DNA from: DATBSL01 sp963729875
GTDB taxonomy: Bacteria > Acidobacteriota > Vicinamibacteria > Fen-336
Direction of reading: 5' to 3'
Assembly (NCBI GenBank): GCA_963729875.1
Contig: CAVSPR010000004.1
Location: 1,116,001 to 1,180,000 of the forward strand
DNA: 64,000 nt
Shown here in pieces: positions 43,528-52,408 of the stretch. The notes below the pieces were generated by a model. That model did no database searches and was not told where the DNA came from. It saw only the letters and a list, made by a program, of their open reading frames with translations. Numbering within the stretch: position 1 is the stretch's first letter; each line of letters starts with the position of its first letter. The position numbers were made by a program, and so were the translations under genes.

Positions 43528-43552
43528 GCCGAACACTGAGTATGCGGCCTGA
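43528..43552 (-). repeat. attC-like half-site
   Basis: GCCGAACACTGAGTATGCGG starts exactly as the left arms of the sites at 42240 and 43033, but no matching GTTCGGC arm is found before the DUF420 gene at 43683. It may be the broken edge of the cassette cluster. The stretch 43553-43682 shows nothing else. Confidence 0.35.
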
Positions 43553-43682
43553 GAATCGATTATCGGACGCTGGGATAGGGAATGGAACACGCAGACGCCT
43601 CGCGACCGGAAGTCCATGGATGTGGCGGATCGTACGCTTCCGCCGGTCGGACCCTGGCGCTCGATAGCGCTGCCCGGCGCGT

Positions 43683-44105
43683 CTATCCGAGATCCAGCCT
43701 GTAGAGCATCCAGTAGACGGCGACGCCGGAGACGGAGACCCAGAGCCACAGCGGCAGCGCGTAGCGGGCCACGGCGCGGTGTGCCTCGAAGCGGCCTCGC
43801 AGGGCGCGAGCCAGGGCTACGAGCACGAGCGGGACGATGGCGACGGCCAGCACCGTGTGGCTGAGGAGGACCGCGAAGTAGACCGCGCGGATGGGTCCCT
43901 GTCCGGAGAAGCGCACCGACCCCACCTCGAAGTGGTACACGAGGTAGGAGACGAGGAAGAGCGCCGACACGGAGAAGGCGCCCAGCATCGCCAGGCGATG
44001 GGCGTCGCGCCGGCCGTGCCGGATGAGCCGCCACCCGGCCAGGAGCAGCAACGCGGCGGTGGCGTTGAGGGCGGCGTTGAGGGTGGGCAGGTCGCGCAGG
44101 GTCAC
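43683..44105 (-). CDS. DUF420 membrane protein
   Basis: A 140-residue protein with four helices: LNATAALLLLAGWRLI, MLGAFSVSALFLVSYLVYHF, VYFAVLLSHTVLAVAIVPLV and ALPLWLWVSVSGVAVYWMLY. The conserved histidines (HRLAM, YHFEVG, LSHTVLA, HRAVARYALP) and the order of helices match DUF420, a CtaM/Cox-associated family often found beside cytochrome oxidase assembly genes. GTG 44105 overlaps the ctaB stop, which supports a role with heme O or oxidase assembly. Confidence 0.85.
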   Translation of the reverse strand: MTLRDLPTLNAALNATAALLLLAGWRLIRHGRRDAHRLAMLGAFSVSALFLVSYLVYHFEVGSVRFSGQGPIRAVYFAVLLSHTVLAVAIVPLVLVALARALRGRFEAHRAVARYALPLWLWVSVSGVAVYWMLYRLDLG

Positions 44106-44983
44106 AGGCGAGCGGCCAGCAGGAGGGACGACAGCGCGGGCAGGTAGAGCAACGAGGCCAGGAACAGGCCGCGGGCGGAGGCCAGGTCGCGAGCCCGCGC
44201 GAGGCGGAGGGCGAAGACGGTGAGGGCCACGCCCAGCAGGAACGAGCCGGCGAGGTACGCGGGGCCGGCGAGGCCCGCGAGCGGGGGAGCGAGGCTCACG
44301 AGGAGCAGGGCCAGGCTGTGCACGACGGCCTGGCGGCCGGTGAAGGTGCCCTCCCGGTCCAGGACGGGGAGCATCGGGAAGCCGGCGCGCGCGTAGTCGT
44401 CGCGGTACAGCCAGGCGATGGCGAGGAAGTGCGGGATCTGCCACAGGAAGAGGATGGCGAACAGGATGTACGCCCCCGCCTCCAGGCGGTCGGTGGCGGC
44501 CGCCCAGCCGATGACGGGCGGCAGCGCTCCGGGCACCGCGCCGACGAGGGTCGCGAGGGGCGTGCGGCGCTTCAGGGGCGTGTAGGCGAACAGGTAGCTC
44601 GACCAGGTGACGAGGGCTACGGCCGCGGACAGCGCCCCGCACCGGCTGATGAGCAACGCCAGCCCGGCCACGGTGATCAGCCCGCCGAAGGCCCTCGCCT
44701 CGGGGGGCCGGATGCGCCCCGAGGGGATGGGCCGCATGCGGGTGCGCAGCATCAACGCGTCCGTGTCCCGCTCCATCACCTGGTTGAGGACGCTCGCCCC
44801 TGCGGCCACGAGACCCGTCCCTGCGAGAGCCGCCGTGAGAACGGCGGTCCACGGGGACCCGGGCGAGGCGGCGACGAAGCCGACCAGCGCCGTGAACACG
44901 ACCATCGTCGTGATCCGGGGCTTGGTCAGCTCGAGCCAGTCCGCAGCCGTGGCCCGGGAGAGCGGTACGGTGGGGGAACTCAT
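44102..44983 (-). CDS. ctaB: Protoheme IX farnesyltransferase (heme O synthase)
   Basis: Adds the farnesyl group to heme B to make heme O for terminal oxidases; 293 residues, UbiA superfamily with about nine helices. Visible: WLELTKPRITTMVVFTALVG, NQVMERDTDALMLRTRMRPI with the prenyl-diphosphate-binding N-x3-D-x3-D motif, YTPLKRRTPLATLVGAVPGA, PPVIGWAAATDRLE, and the second motif IAWLYRDDYARAGFPMLPVL. The neighbour DUF420 fits an oxidase-assembly unit, but the oxidase genes are not in this window. Confidence 0.95.
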   Translation of the reverse strand: MSSPTVPLSRATAADWLELTKPRITTMVVFTALVGFVAASPGSPWTAVLTAALAGTGLVAAGASVLNQVMERDTDALMLRTRMRPIPSGRIRPPEARAFGGLITVAGLALLISRCGALSAAVALVTWSSYLFAYTPLKRRTPLATLVGAVPGALPPVIGWAAATDRLEAGAYILFAILFLWQIPHFLAIAWLYRDDYARAGFPMLPVLDREGTFTGRQAVVHSLALLLVSLAPPLAGLAGPAYLAGSFLLGVALTVFALRLARARDLASARGLFLASLLYLPALSSLLLAARL

Positions 44984-44998
44984 GGACGTTCGGGGAGT

Positions 44999-46120
44999 CT
45001 ATCGGCCGGGTGGGGGAGGGGCAACCGGGGCGGCTGGCGGCTCCGGCGGCGCCTCGGACGGCGAGGCCGTGCCCGGCAGCGCGTAGGCGATCACGGAGCG
45101 GTCCCGGAGCCCGAGCACGACGTAGCCGCCGGCGAGCACGGGAGGCGTCCGGATCTCCGCGGTCGTTCGGAGGGCTCCAGCCCTGGCGCCGGTGTCGGGG
45201 TCGAGGGCGACGAGCTCGTTCTCGAGGCAGGCGAGCAGGAGGTAGCGCTCCGCCACCAGGGGGGCGGACAGGGGCCGCGAGGGCAGGCTCCCGCGCCAGG
45301 CGAGGTTGCCGCCCCGGTGGAGGGCATAGACCACGGCGTCGAACGAGGCGAAGAGCACCCGGTCGGGGAGAAGGAGCCCGGCGTTGCCGACGTCGGCGCC
45401 CACGCGCCAGGCCCAGCCCGGCTTGCCCTTCTCGAGCGACACCTCGAGGATGCGCTTGTCGGTGGTGCCCAGGTAGAGGCGGCGCCGGCCCGGGTCCACC
45501 AGCGGGGGGGCGAGGAGCGCTCCCCCGGTCCGAAGCGTCCAGAGGGTGAGCCCCGTGGCGCGGTCACGGCAGCGCAGCAGGCCCTCGGCATCGCCCGTCA
45601 GCAGCCGGGAGCCGGCGGCGACGGGTGGGGCAGTGGTCTCGGCGCCGGAGCGGTCGGTCCACAGGACGCGTCCGCTGGACAGCTCGACGGCGGCGAGGCC
45701 CCGGCCGGCCACGAAGGCGAGGTCCTGGTCGAAGACGGCGGGCAGCGTGCCGGCGACGCCGGTCGGCGCCTGCCAGCGGACGGCCCCGGTGCGGGGCTGC
45801 AGGCACCACAGCGTGCCGTCCTCGCCCCTCACGAGGACGGACCCGTCGGCGGCGCTCACCCGGCCCGGGACGCCCTCCGCCTTCCAGGTCACCGCGCCCG
45901 TGGGCGGCTCGAGGGCACGCAGGGCCCCGTCCCGGGTGGCCACGTAGAGGCGACGGCTGTCGGCGGCGAGGGGCGGGACCACGAAGTCGCCGAGCAGCGT
46001 CTTCCAGGCAGGGGCCAGGGGAAGCAGCGGCGGCTTCGGGGCCGGGACGTTCCCTCCGCAACCGGTGAGAAAGAGGCACCCGACCAGGATTCCGAGGCGT
46101 CTTCGCAAGGTGCTTCGCAC
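44999..46120 (-). CDS. PQQ-type beta-propeller lipoprotein
   Basis: A 373-residue lipoprotein: signal LGILVGCLFLTGC with lipobox LTGC. Repeating blades of the PQQ/pyrrolo-quinoline type follow: RLYVATRDGALRALEPPTGA, VTWKAEG, VLVRGEDGTLWCLQPRTGAV, LAAVELSSGRVLW, LLRCRDRATGLTLWTLR, RLYLGTTDKRILEVSLEKGK and ELVALDPDTGA, about six or seven blades. The Pro-rich tail ends PAAPVAPPPPGR. BamB, the outer-membrane assembly lipoprotein, has this build, but similar propellers are common and no bam gene is near. The GTG at 46120 nearly coincides with a -10-like TATAGT, so the true start could be a few codons later. Confidence 0.75.
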   Translation of the reverse strand: MRSTLRRRLGILVGCLFLTGCGGNVPAPKPPLLPLAPAWKTLLGDFVVPPLAADSRRLYVATRDGALRALEPPTGAVTWKAEGVPGRVSAADGSVLVRGEDGTLWCLQPRTGAVRWQAPTGVAGTLPAVFDQDLAFVAGRGLAAVELSSGRVLWTDRSGAETTAPPVAAGSRLLTGDAEGLLRCRDRATGLTLWTLRTGGALLAPPLVDPGRRRLYLGTTDKRILEVSLEKGKPGWAWRVGADVGNAGLLLPDRVLFASFDAVVYALHRGGNLAWRGSLPSRPLSAPLVAERYLLLACLENELVALDPDTGARAGALRTTAEIRTPPVLAGGYVVLGLRDRSVIAYALPGTASPSEAPPEPPAAPVAPPPPGR

Positions 46121-46166
46121 TATACACCGAGGCCAGCGCCGTCCCGGGCGGCGCCGTCGCGGGGGG

Positions 46167-46172
46167 TATAAT
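46167..46172 (+). promoter_or_regulatory. -10 box of the guaA operon
   Basis: A perfect TATAAT with its start point about 13 bases before the guaA ATG; AGGGAG fits between. No clear -35 is seen. It could drive the long gene series that follows. Confidence 0.6.
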
Positions 46173-46191
46173 CCGGTTTTCCAGGGAGCCC

Positions 46192-47730
46192 ATGGAGAGA
46201 GAGACGATCCTCATCCTCGACTTCGGCTCGCAGTACACCCAGCTCATCGCCCGGCGGCTGCGGGAGATGCAGGTCTACTCCGAGATCCTGCCGCCCGGCA
46301 CTCTCGCCGACTCCCTGGCCGCGCGGCGCCCGAAGGGGATCGTGCTGTCCGGGGGGCCGGACAGCGTCCACCAGAGGGGCGCCCCGCGGTGCGACCCCCG
46401 GATCTTCCGGCTGGGCGTGCCGGTGGTGGGCATCTGCTACGGCATGCAGCTCATGAGCCACGTGCTCGGGGGCGAGGTGAAGCGGTCGGGTCACCGCGAG
46501 TACGGCCAGGCGCTGTTCTCACCGAAGCCCGGCGGCCGGCTGTTCCGGGGCCTTCCCCCGCGCAGCCGGGTCTGGATGAGCCACGGCGACGACGTGCGCC
46601 GTGCGCCGGAGGGCTTCCGGGTGGTGGGGGCGACCGAGACGAACGCGATCGCCGCGCTCGAGGACCCCGCCCGCCGGCTGTTCGGGATGCTCTTCCACCC
46701 GGAGGTCGTCCACTCCGAGGAGGGCTCGCAGGTCCTCGCAAACTTCCTCGACGTGTGCGCCTGCCGCCGCGACTGGAACGCCCGCTCGTTCGTCGAGGAG
46801 GCGACCGACCGGGTGCGGGAGCAGGTGGGGCCGAAGGGGCGGGTGATCTGCGCCCTCTCCGGGGGCGTCGACTCGGCGGTGGCCGCCCTCATCGTCCACC
46901 GGGCGATCGGCGCCCGGCTCACCTGCGTGTTCGTGGACAACGGCCTCCTGCGCAAGGAGGAGGCGGTGCAGGTGCGGCGGCGCTTCGCGGAGCGGCTGCA
47001 CCTCAAGGTCGTCTTCGTCGACGCCTCGAGGCGCTTCCTGAAGAAGCTCGAGCGGGTCGCGGACCCGGAGCGCAAGCGCAAGATCATCGGCCGCGAGTTC
47101 ATCGAGGTCTTCCGGGGCTCGACGCGCAAGGCGGGCCGGGCCGGGTTCCTCGCCCAGGGGACGCTCTACCCCGACGTGATCGAGTCCACCTCGGTCCGGG
47201 GGCCTTCGGCCGTGATCAAGAGCCACCACAACGTGGGCGGCCTGCCGAGATCGATGAAGTTCAAGCTCGTCGAGCCGCTGCGCTGGCTCTTCAAGGACGA
47301 GGTCCGCAAGGCGGGCCTCGAGCTCGGCCTCGACGAGGAGTTCGTCTATCGGCAGCCCTTCCCGGGGCCGGGGCTCGCCGTGCGCTGCGTGGGGCCGGTC
47401 ACGAAGGACCGCCTCGGCCTGCTGCGGGAGGCGGACGCCGTCTTCGTCGAGGAGATCAAGGCGGCGGGCCTCTACCGCAAGCTGTGGCAGTCGTTCGCCG
47501 TCCTCCTGCCCGTGCGCTCGGTGGGCGTCATGGGTGACGACCGCACGTACCAGTACACGATCGCTCTTCGGGCGGTGGAGTCGCTCGACGGGATGACCGC
47601 GGACTGGGTCCGCCTCCCCTACGACCTCCTGGCCCGGGTGTCGAGCCGCATCGTCAACGAGGTGCGCGGCATCAACCGCGTGGTTTACGACGTGAGCAGC
47701 AAGCCGCCGTCGACGATCGAGTGGGAATGA
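46192..47730 (+). CDS. guaA: GMP synthase (glutamine-hydrolysing)
   Basis: Converts XMP to GMP using glutamine and ATP; 512 residues, normal length. The class I amidotransferase domain has ILDFGSQYTQLIARRLREMQ, the nucleophile Cys in GVPVVGICYGMQLMSHVLGG and the His-Glu of LFGMLFHPEVVHSEEG. The ATP-pyrophosphatase domain has ICALSGGVDSAVAALIVHRA (the SGGVDS P-loop). The C-terminal dimer domain ends VVYDVSSKPPSTIEWE, the usual terminus. The stop overlaps the dnaE start (ATGA). Confidence 0.98.
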   Translation: MERETILILDFGSQYTQLIARRLREMQVYSEILPPGTLADSLAARRPKGIVLSGGPDSVHQRGAPRCDPRIFRLGVPVVGICYGMQLMSHVLGGEVKRSGHREYGQALFSPKPGGRLFRGLPPRSRVWMSHGDDVRRAPEGFRVVGATETNAIAALEDPARRLFGMLFHPEVVHSEEGSQVLANFLDVCACRRDWNARSFVEEATDRVREQVGPKGRVICALSGGVDSAVAALIVHRAIGARLTCVFVDNGLLRKEEAVQVRRRFAERLHLKVVFVDASRRFLKKLERVADPERKRKIIGREFIEVFRGSTRKAGRAGFLAQGTLYPDVIESTSVRGPSAVIKSHHNVGGLPRSMKFKLVEPLRWLFKDEVRKAGLELGLDEEFVYRQPFPGPGLAVRCVGPVTKDRLGLLREADAVFVEEIKAAGLYRKLWQSFAVLLPVRSVGVMGDDRTYQYTIALRAVESLDGMTADWVRLPYDLLARVSSRIVNEVRGINRVVYDVSSKPPSTIEWE

Positions 47731-50700
47731 GCACCAAGCCGGACTTCGTCCACCTCCACCTCCATACCGAGTACAGCCTGCTCGACGGGGCCTGCCGGCT
47801 CGACGAGCTGGTCGACGAGGGAGTGCGCCTCGGCATGAAGGCCATGGCCATCACGGACCACGGCAACATGTTCGGGGCGGTGGCCTTTCACGACGCCTGC
47901 CGCGAGAGGGGCCTGAAGCCCATCCTCGGCTGCGAGGTCTACGTGGCCCCGGCCAGCCGGTTCGAGCGGGGGGCGCAGAGCGCCTCGGACGCCTACAACC
48001 ACTTCACGCTGCTCGCGACGAGCGACGCGGGCTACCACAACCTGGTGAAGCTGGTCTCCGCCGGGTACCTCGAGGGCTTCTACCACCGCCCCCGCATCGA
48101 CAAGGACCTGCTGGCGAAGCACAGCGAGGGCCTCGTGGGCCTCTCGGGGTGCCTCTCCGGCGAGATCGCCCAGCACATCCTGGCCGGGGCCGAGGACGCG
48201 GCGCTTCAGAGCGTGGGGCTGTTCTCCGAGATCCTCGGGAAGGACCGCTTCTTCCTCGAGGTGATGGAGCACGGCATCCCGGACCAGCGCCGGGTGAACC
48301 AGGGGCTGCTGCGCCTCCGCGAGAAGACCGGCCTGCGGCTCGCGGCCACGAACGACGCGCATTACCTCCACCGGGACGACTACCAGGCCCACGACGTGCT
48401 CCTGTGCATCGGCTCCGGCAAGAAGGTGGGAGACGCCGAGCGGCTGCGCTTCGACACGAACCACTTCTACCTGAAGTCGCCGGAGGAGATGGCCGCTCTC
48501 TTCCCGGACCACCCGGAGGCGCTCCTCTCCACCGTCCAGATCGCGGAGATGTGCGACTTCACGCTGAAGGGCGTGTCGACCCTGCCCGCCTTCGACGTGC
48601 CCCCGGGCTTCACCATCGAGACCTACTTCGAGAAGGTGACCCGCGGCGGCTTCGCCGACCGCCGGCGCGTGCTCGACCCCCTCGCTGCCGCCGGCCGGCT
48701 GCGGCACCCGCTCCCCGACTACGAGGCGCGCCTCGACAAGGAGATCGCGGTCATCCGGCGGGTCGGCTTCGCCGGCTACTTCCTGATCGTCTGGGACTTC
48801 ATCCGCTACGCGAGGGAGCAGAGGATCCCGGTAGGTCCGGGACGGGGGTCCGCCGCCGGCAGCCTGGTGGCCTGGGCGTTGCGGATCACCGACATCGACC
48901 CCATCGAGAACGGCCTCATCTTCGAGCGCTTCCTCAACGAGGAGCGGATCAGCCCTCCCGACATCGACATCGACTTCTGCGAGGCGCGCCGGGGCGAGGT
49001 CATCGAGTACGTCACGAAGAAGTACGGCCGGGAGAACGTGGCCCAGATCATCACCTTCGGGACCATGAAGGCGAAGGCGGTGGTGCGCGACGTCGGGCGG
49101 GTCATGGACATGACCTACGCCGAGGTCGACAAGATCGCCAAGATGATCCCGTTCGACCTCAAGATGACCCTCGACAAGGCGCTCGAGGAGTCTCCGCCCC
49201 TCCAGGACGCCTACCAGAAGGAGCCACGGGTCAAGGAACTCATCGACATCTCGCGCCGGCTCGAGGGCACGACCCGGCACGCCTCGACCCACGCCGCGGG
49301 AGTCGTCATCTCCCCCGTCCCTCTCACCGACCTGGTGCCGCTCTTCAAGGGCAACACCGCGGACGTCACCACCCAGTTCGACATGAAGGGGGTCGAGCGC
49401 ATCGGGCTCCTGAAGATGGACTTCCTGGGCCTGCGCACCCTCACCCTCATCGACAACTGCGTGAAGATGATCGAGGCGCAGCGGGGCGTGTGCATCGACC
49501 CGGCCCTCATTCCCCTCGACGACGCGAGGACGTACGAGCTGTTCACGGCGGGGCGGACGAGCGGGCTCTTCCAGTTCGAGTCGGACGGCATGCGGGACAT
49601 CCTCAAGCGTTTCCGCCCCGACCGCCTCGAGCACCTGACCGCGCTCAACGCCCTGTACCGGCCCGGGCCGATGCAGATGATCGACGACTTCATCCGCCGC
49701 CGGCACGGCCAGACGCGGGTCACCTACGAGCACCCCGCCCTCGAGCCGATCCTGAAAGAGACCTACGGGGTCATGGTCTACCAGGAGCAGGTGATGCAGA
49801 TCGCCTCGGCGCTGGCCGGGTTCACGATGGGCGAGGCCGACCTGCTGCGCAAGGCCATGGGCAAGAAGAGGGTCGAGGTCATGGCCGCGCAGATGGACAC
49901 GTTCCTCAAGGGCTGCGCGGGGCGGGGCGTCCCCGAGAGGAAGGCGAAGAAGATCTGGGACGCGATGGAGCAGTTCGCCGGGTACGGCTTCAACAAGTCG
50001 CACTCGGCGGCCTACGCCTGGCTCGCCTACCAGACCGGCTACCTCAAGGCGAACTACCCGGCCTTCTTCATGGCCGCGCTGCTCACCTCGGAGCGGGCGA
50101 ACACCGACAAGATGGTCCAGTACATCGGCGAGTGCCGCGAGATGGGCATCCGCGTGCTCCCGCCGGACGTCAACGAGTCGGAGATCTTCTTCTCCGTCAT
50201 TCCCGACCCGGGCATCTCGGGGGTCGGGAATGACGGAGACTCTGGACAGGGCCTCCCCGAAAGCCTTCCCCGGGGCCTTCCTGCGGGTACGACCACAAGC
50301 GGAGGGGTCACGAAGGGCGGCGCCGGGGCCGAGGGAGAGGGACCGGCAACGGACCAGAACCGCGCGCACCCCGTCCCGGACGACGGTGCGCGAGGGGAGT
50401 CAATCCGTTTCGGCCTGGCCGCCATCAAGAACGTCGGCGAAGGGGCGGTGGAAGCCGTCCTCGCCGCGCGTCGGGAGGCCGGCCCCTTCCGCTCGCTGTT
50501 CGAGTTCTGCGACAGGGTGGACCTGCGCGCGGTGAACCGGCGGGTGGTGGAGAGCTTCGTCAAGAGCGGGTCGTTCGACTCCGTGGACGGCCGGCGCTCG
50601 GCGCTGTTCGCCGCGATCGACCGGGCCATGGAGGCGGGGCAGAAGCGGCAGCGGGACCGCGAGGCGGGCCAGTCCAGCCTCTTCGGGATGCTGGGCGGGG

Positions 50701-51422
50701 CGGAGGTGGACCGCGCGGAGCCCCAGCGCATCCCCGACGCGCCCCCCTGGCCCGAGGCCGAGCGCCTCGCCTTCGAGAAGGAGTCGCTCGGCTTCTTCAT
50801 CTCCGGCCACCCGCTCGAGCGCTTCCGCTCCGAGATCGCGCAGTGGACGAGCGCCACCACCGGGACCCTGGCCGTCGCGGCCGCCGCCGCGAACGGCGAG
50901 GTGACGGTGGGCGGCATCGTCACCGCGCTGCGGCTCATCAAGACCAAGAAGGGCGATCGCATGGCGAGCTTCTTCCTGGAGGACATCGAGGGAAGCGTCG
51001 AGACGCTCGTCTTCCCCGAGGCCTACAAGAAGGCGGCGGGCCGTCTGGCCGACGACCAGATCGTCCTCGTCAAGGGGAGGGCCGAGGTCCAGGACGACGG
51101 GCGGGCCAAGCTGCTCGCCTCCGAGGTGCTGCCCCTCGAGCAGGCGAAGCTCGCCGAGGCCCGCTACGTGACGATCCGCGTGGCGGTCGCCGCCTGGGAC
51201 CGCGAGAAGGGCGAGCGGCTCCGGGATATACTCGGCGCGCACCGGGGCGACTGCCCCGTGACGCTCGAGCTGGTGCGTCCCGGCTCCTGGTCGGTTTCCC
51301 TGGCGCCGAGCGCCTACTACCGCGTTCGTCCCGACGCGTCTTTGCGGGACGAGGTCGAGGGCCTGCTGGGGCCGGGGACGCTTCAGCTGGCGCGCACCAA
51401 CGGACCCCGCCGGGACGCCTGA
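47727..51422 (+). CDS. dnaE: DNA polymerase III alpha subunit with an internal insertion
   Basis: Replicative polymerase of 1231 residues. The PHP domain opens HLHTEYSLLDGACRLDELVD. The palm has VGPGRGSAAGSLVAWAL, the catalytic PDIDIDFCEARRGEV and LKMDFLGLRTLTLIDN. The fingers and beta-binding parts (GFNKSHSAAYAWLAYQTGYL) follow. About 65 residues (roughly 823-888), rich in Gly, Pro, Thr and acidic residues, lie between DVNESEIFFSV and IRFGLAAIKNVGEGAVEAVL, where family members usually have only a few. They are in frame and begin with a long palindrome (separate entry). The C-terminus contains the helix-hairpin-helix and an OB fold (VTVGGIVTALRLIKTKKGDR). It is coupled to guaA. Confidence 0.97.
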   Translation: MSTKPDFVHLHLHTEYSLLDGACRLDELVDEGVRLGMKAMAITDHGNMFGAVAFHDACRERGLKPILGCEVYVAPASRFERGAQSASDAYNHFTLLATSDAGYHNLVKLVSAGYLEGFYHRPRIDKDLLAKHSEGLVGLSGCLSGEIAQHILAGAEDAALQSVGLFSEILGKDRFFLEVMEHGIPDQRRVNQGLLRLREKTGLRLAATNDAHYLHRDDYQAHDVLLCIGSGKKVGDAERLRFDTNHFYLKSPEEMAALFPDHPEALLSTVQIAEMCDFTLKGVSTLPAFDVPPGFTIETYFEKVTRGGFADRRRVLDPLAAAGRLRHPLPDYEARLDKEIAVIRRVGFAGYFLIVWDFIRYAREQRIPVGPGRGSAAGSLVAWALRITDIDPIENGLIFERFLNEERISPPDIDIDFCEARRGEVIEYVTKKYGRENVAQIITFGTMKAKAVVRDVGRVMDMTYAEVDKIAKMIPFDLKMTLDKALEESPPLQDAYQKEPRVKELIDISRRLEGTTRHASTHAAGVVISPVPLTDLVPLFKGNTADVTTQFDMKGVERIGLLKMDFLGLRTLTLIDNCVKMIEAQRGVCIDPALIPLDDARTYELFTAGRTSGLFQFESDGMRDILKRFRPDRLEHLTALNALYRPGPMQMIDDFIRRRHGQTRVTYEHPALEPILKETYGVMVYQEQVMQIASALAGFTMGEADLLRKAMGKKRVEVMAAQMDTFLKGCAGRGVPERKAKKIWDAMEQFAGYGFNKSHSAAYAWLAYQTGYLKANYPAFFMAALLTSERANTDKMVQYIGECREMGIRVLPPDVNESEIFFSVIPDPGISGVGNDGDSGQGLPESLPRGLPAGTTTSGGVTKGGAGAEGEGPATDQNRAHPVPDDGARGESIRFGLAAIKNVGEGAVEAVLAARREAGPFRSLFEFCDRVDLRAVNRRVVESFVKSGSFDSVDGRRSALFAAIDRAMEAGQKRQRDREAGQSSLFGMLGGAEVDRAEPQRIPDAPPWPEAERLAFEKESLGFFISGHPLERFRSEIAQWTSATTGTLAVAAAAANGEVTVGGIVTALRLIKTKKGDRMASFFLEDIEGSVETLVFPEAYKKAAGRLADDQIVLVKGRAEVQDDGRAKLLASEVLPLEQAKLAEARYVTIRVAVAAWDREKGERLRDILGAHRGDCPVTLELVRPGSWSVSLAPSAYYRVRPDASLRDEVEGLLGPGTLQLARTNGPRRDA
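50193..50237. repeat. Perfect 17-bp inverted repeat inside dnaE
   Basis: TCCGTCATTCCCGACCC (50193-50209) and its exact reverse complement (50221-50237) flank an 11-base loop, at the start of the in-frame insertion in dnaE. It looks like a palindromic repeat element that landed in a gene without breaking the frame. Confidence 0.75.
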
Positions 51423-51442
51423 GAGGGGGGCGGAGGAGGACG

Positions 51443-52408
51443 ATGGCCGAGGCCGACTTCGAAGCGCCGCTCACCGCCTTGCAGAAGCGGATCGACGAGC
51501 TCGCGCAGTGGCCGGGGGACCGTGCGAAGGAGCAGGAGGCCCGGAGGCTCCGCCGGGAGCTGGACGAGCGCCGCCGCGAGGTCTACGCAAAGCTGACTCC
51601 GTGGCAGAAGACGCTGGTGGCGCGACACCCGAACCGGCCCTACACCCTGGACTACGTGCAGGCCCTCTTCACGGAGTGGACCGAGCTGCACGGGGACCGA
51701 CGCTACGCCGACGACCCCGCTCTGCTCTGCGGCTTCGCGCTCTACCGCGACGTCCCGGTGTGCGTGATCGGGCACCAGAAGGGGCGAGACACGAAGCAGA
51801 AGATCCACCGCAACTTCGGCATGCCGAAGCCCGAGGGGTACCGCAAGGCCATGCGGGTGATGGGGCTCGCGGCCAAGTTCTCCCGGCCCATCCTCACCCT
51901 CGTGGACACGCCGGGCGCCTACCCCGGCCTCGACGCCGAGGAGCGGGGGCAAGCGGAGGCGATCGCCTGGAACCTGCGGGAGATGGCGAGCCTGCGCACG
52001 CCGATCATCGTCACGGTGACGGGGGAGGGGGGCAGCGGGGGCGCCCTCGCCATCGCGGTGGGCAACCGGGTCAACATGCTCGAGCACGCCGTGTACTCGG
52101 TGATCTCCCCCGAGGGGTGCGCCTCCATCCTCTTCCGGGACGCCTCCCGGGCGGAGGAGGCCGCGATCGCCATGAAGATCACGGCGCAGGACCTCGCCGG
52201 CATGGGCCTCGTGGACGAGGTGATCCCCGAGCCGCCCGGCGGCGCGCACGTGAACCACGAGGCGCTGTTCAAGTCCGTGGACGAGGTGCTCTGGCGGCAG
52301 CTGCAGGACCTGCGCCGGGTCCCCGTCGAGCGGCTGCCCGAGGAGCGCTACCGCAAGTTCCGCGACATGGGGCGGCTGGGACGGGAGTTCCGGGAGGTGA
52401 CGCCGTGA
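51443..52408 (+). CDS. accA: Acetyl-CoA carboxylase carboxyltransferase subunit alpha
   Basis: Half of the carboxyltransferase that makes malonyl-CoA for fatty-acid synthesis; 321 residues. Typical blocks: FEAPLTALQKRIDELAQWPG, RHPNRPYTLDYVQALFTEWT, GHQKGRDTKQKIHRNFGMPK, LTLVDTPGAYPGLDAEERGQ, TVTGEGGSGGALAIAVGNRV and MLEHAVYSVISPEGCASILF. The ATG at 51443 follows GGAGGAGG. Its partner accD is not in the window. The stop overlaps the next gene's GTG. Confidence 0.97.
   Translation: MAEADFEAPLTALQKRIDELAQWPGDRAKEQEARRLRRELDERRREVYAKLTPWQKTLVARHPNRPYTLDYVQALFTEWTELHGDRRYADDPALLCGFALYRDVPVCVIGHQKGRDTKQKIHRNFGMPKPEGYRKAMRVMGLAAKFSRPILTLVDTPGAYPGLDAEERGQAEAIAWNLREMASLRTPIIVTVTGEGGSGGALAIAVGNRVNMLEHAVYSVISPEGCASILFRDASRAEEAAIAMKITAQDLAGMGLVDEVIPEPPGGAHVNHEALFKSVDEVLWRQLQDLRRVPVERLPEERYRKFRDMGRLGREFREVTP

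Noticed and set aside
39964..43680. Transposon or prophage explanation for the accessory island
   Set aside because: No transposase, tyrosine or serine recombinase or phage gene is visible, and no terminal inverted repeats flank the island.
44999..46120. Calling the beta-propeller lipoprotein BamB
   Set aside because: The build fits, but PQQ-type propellers are widespread and no other outer-membrane assembly gene is adjacent.
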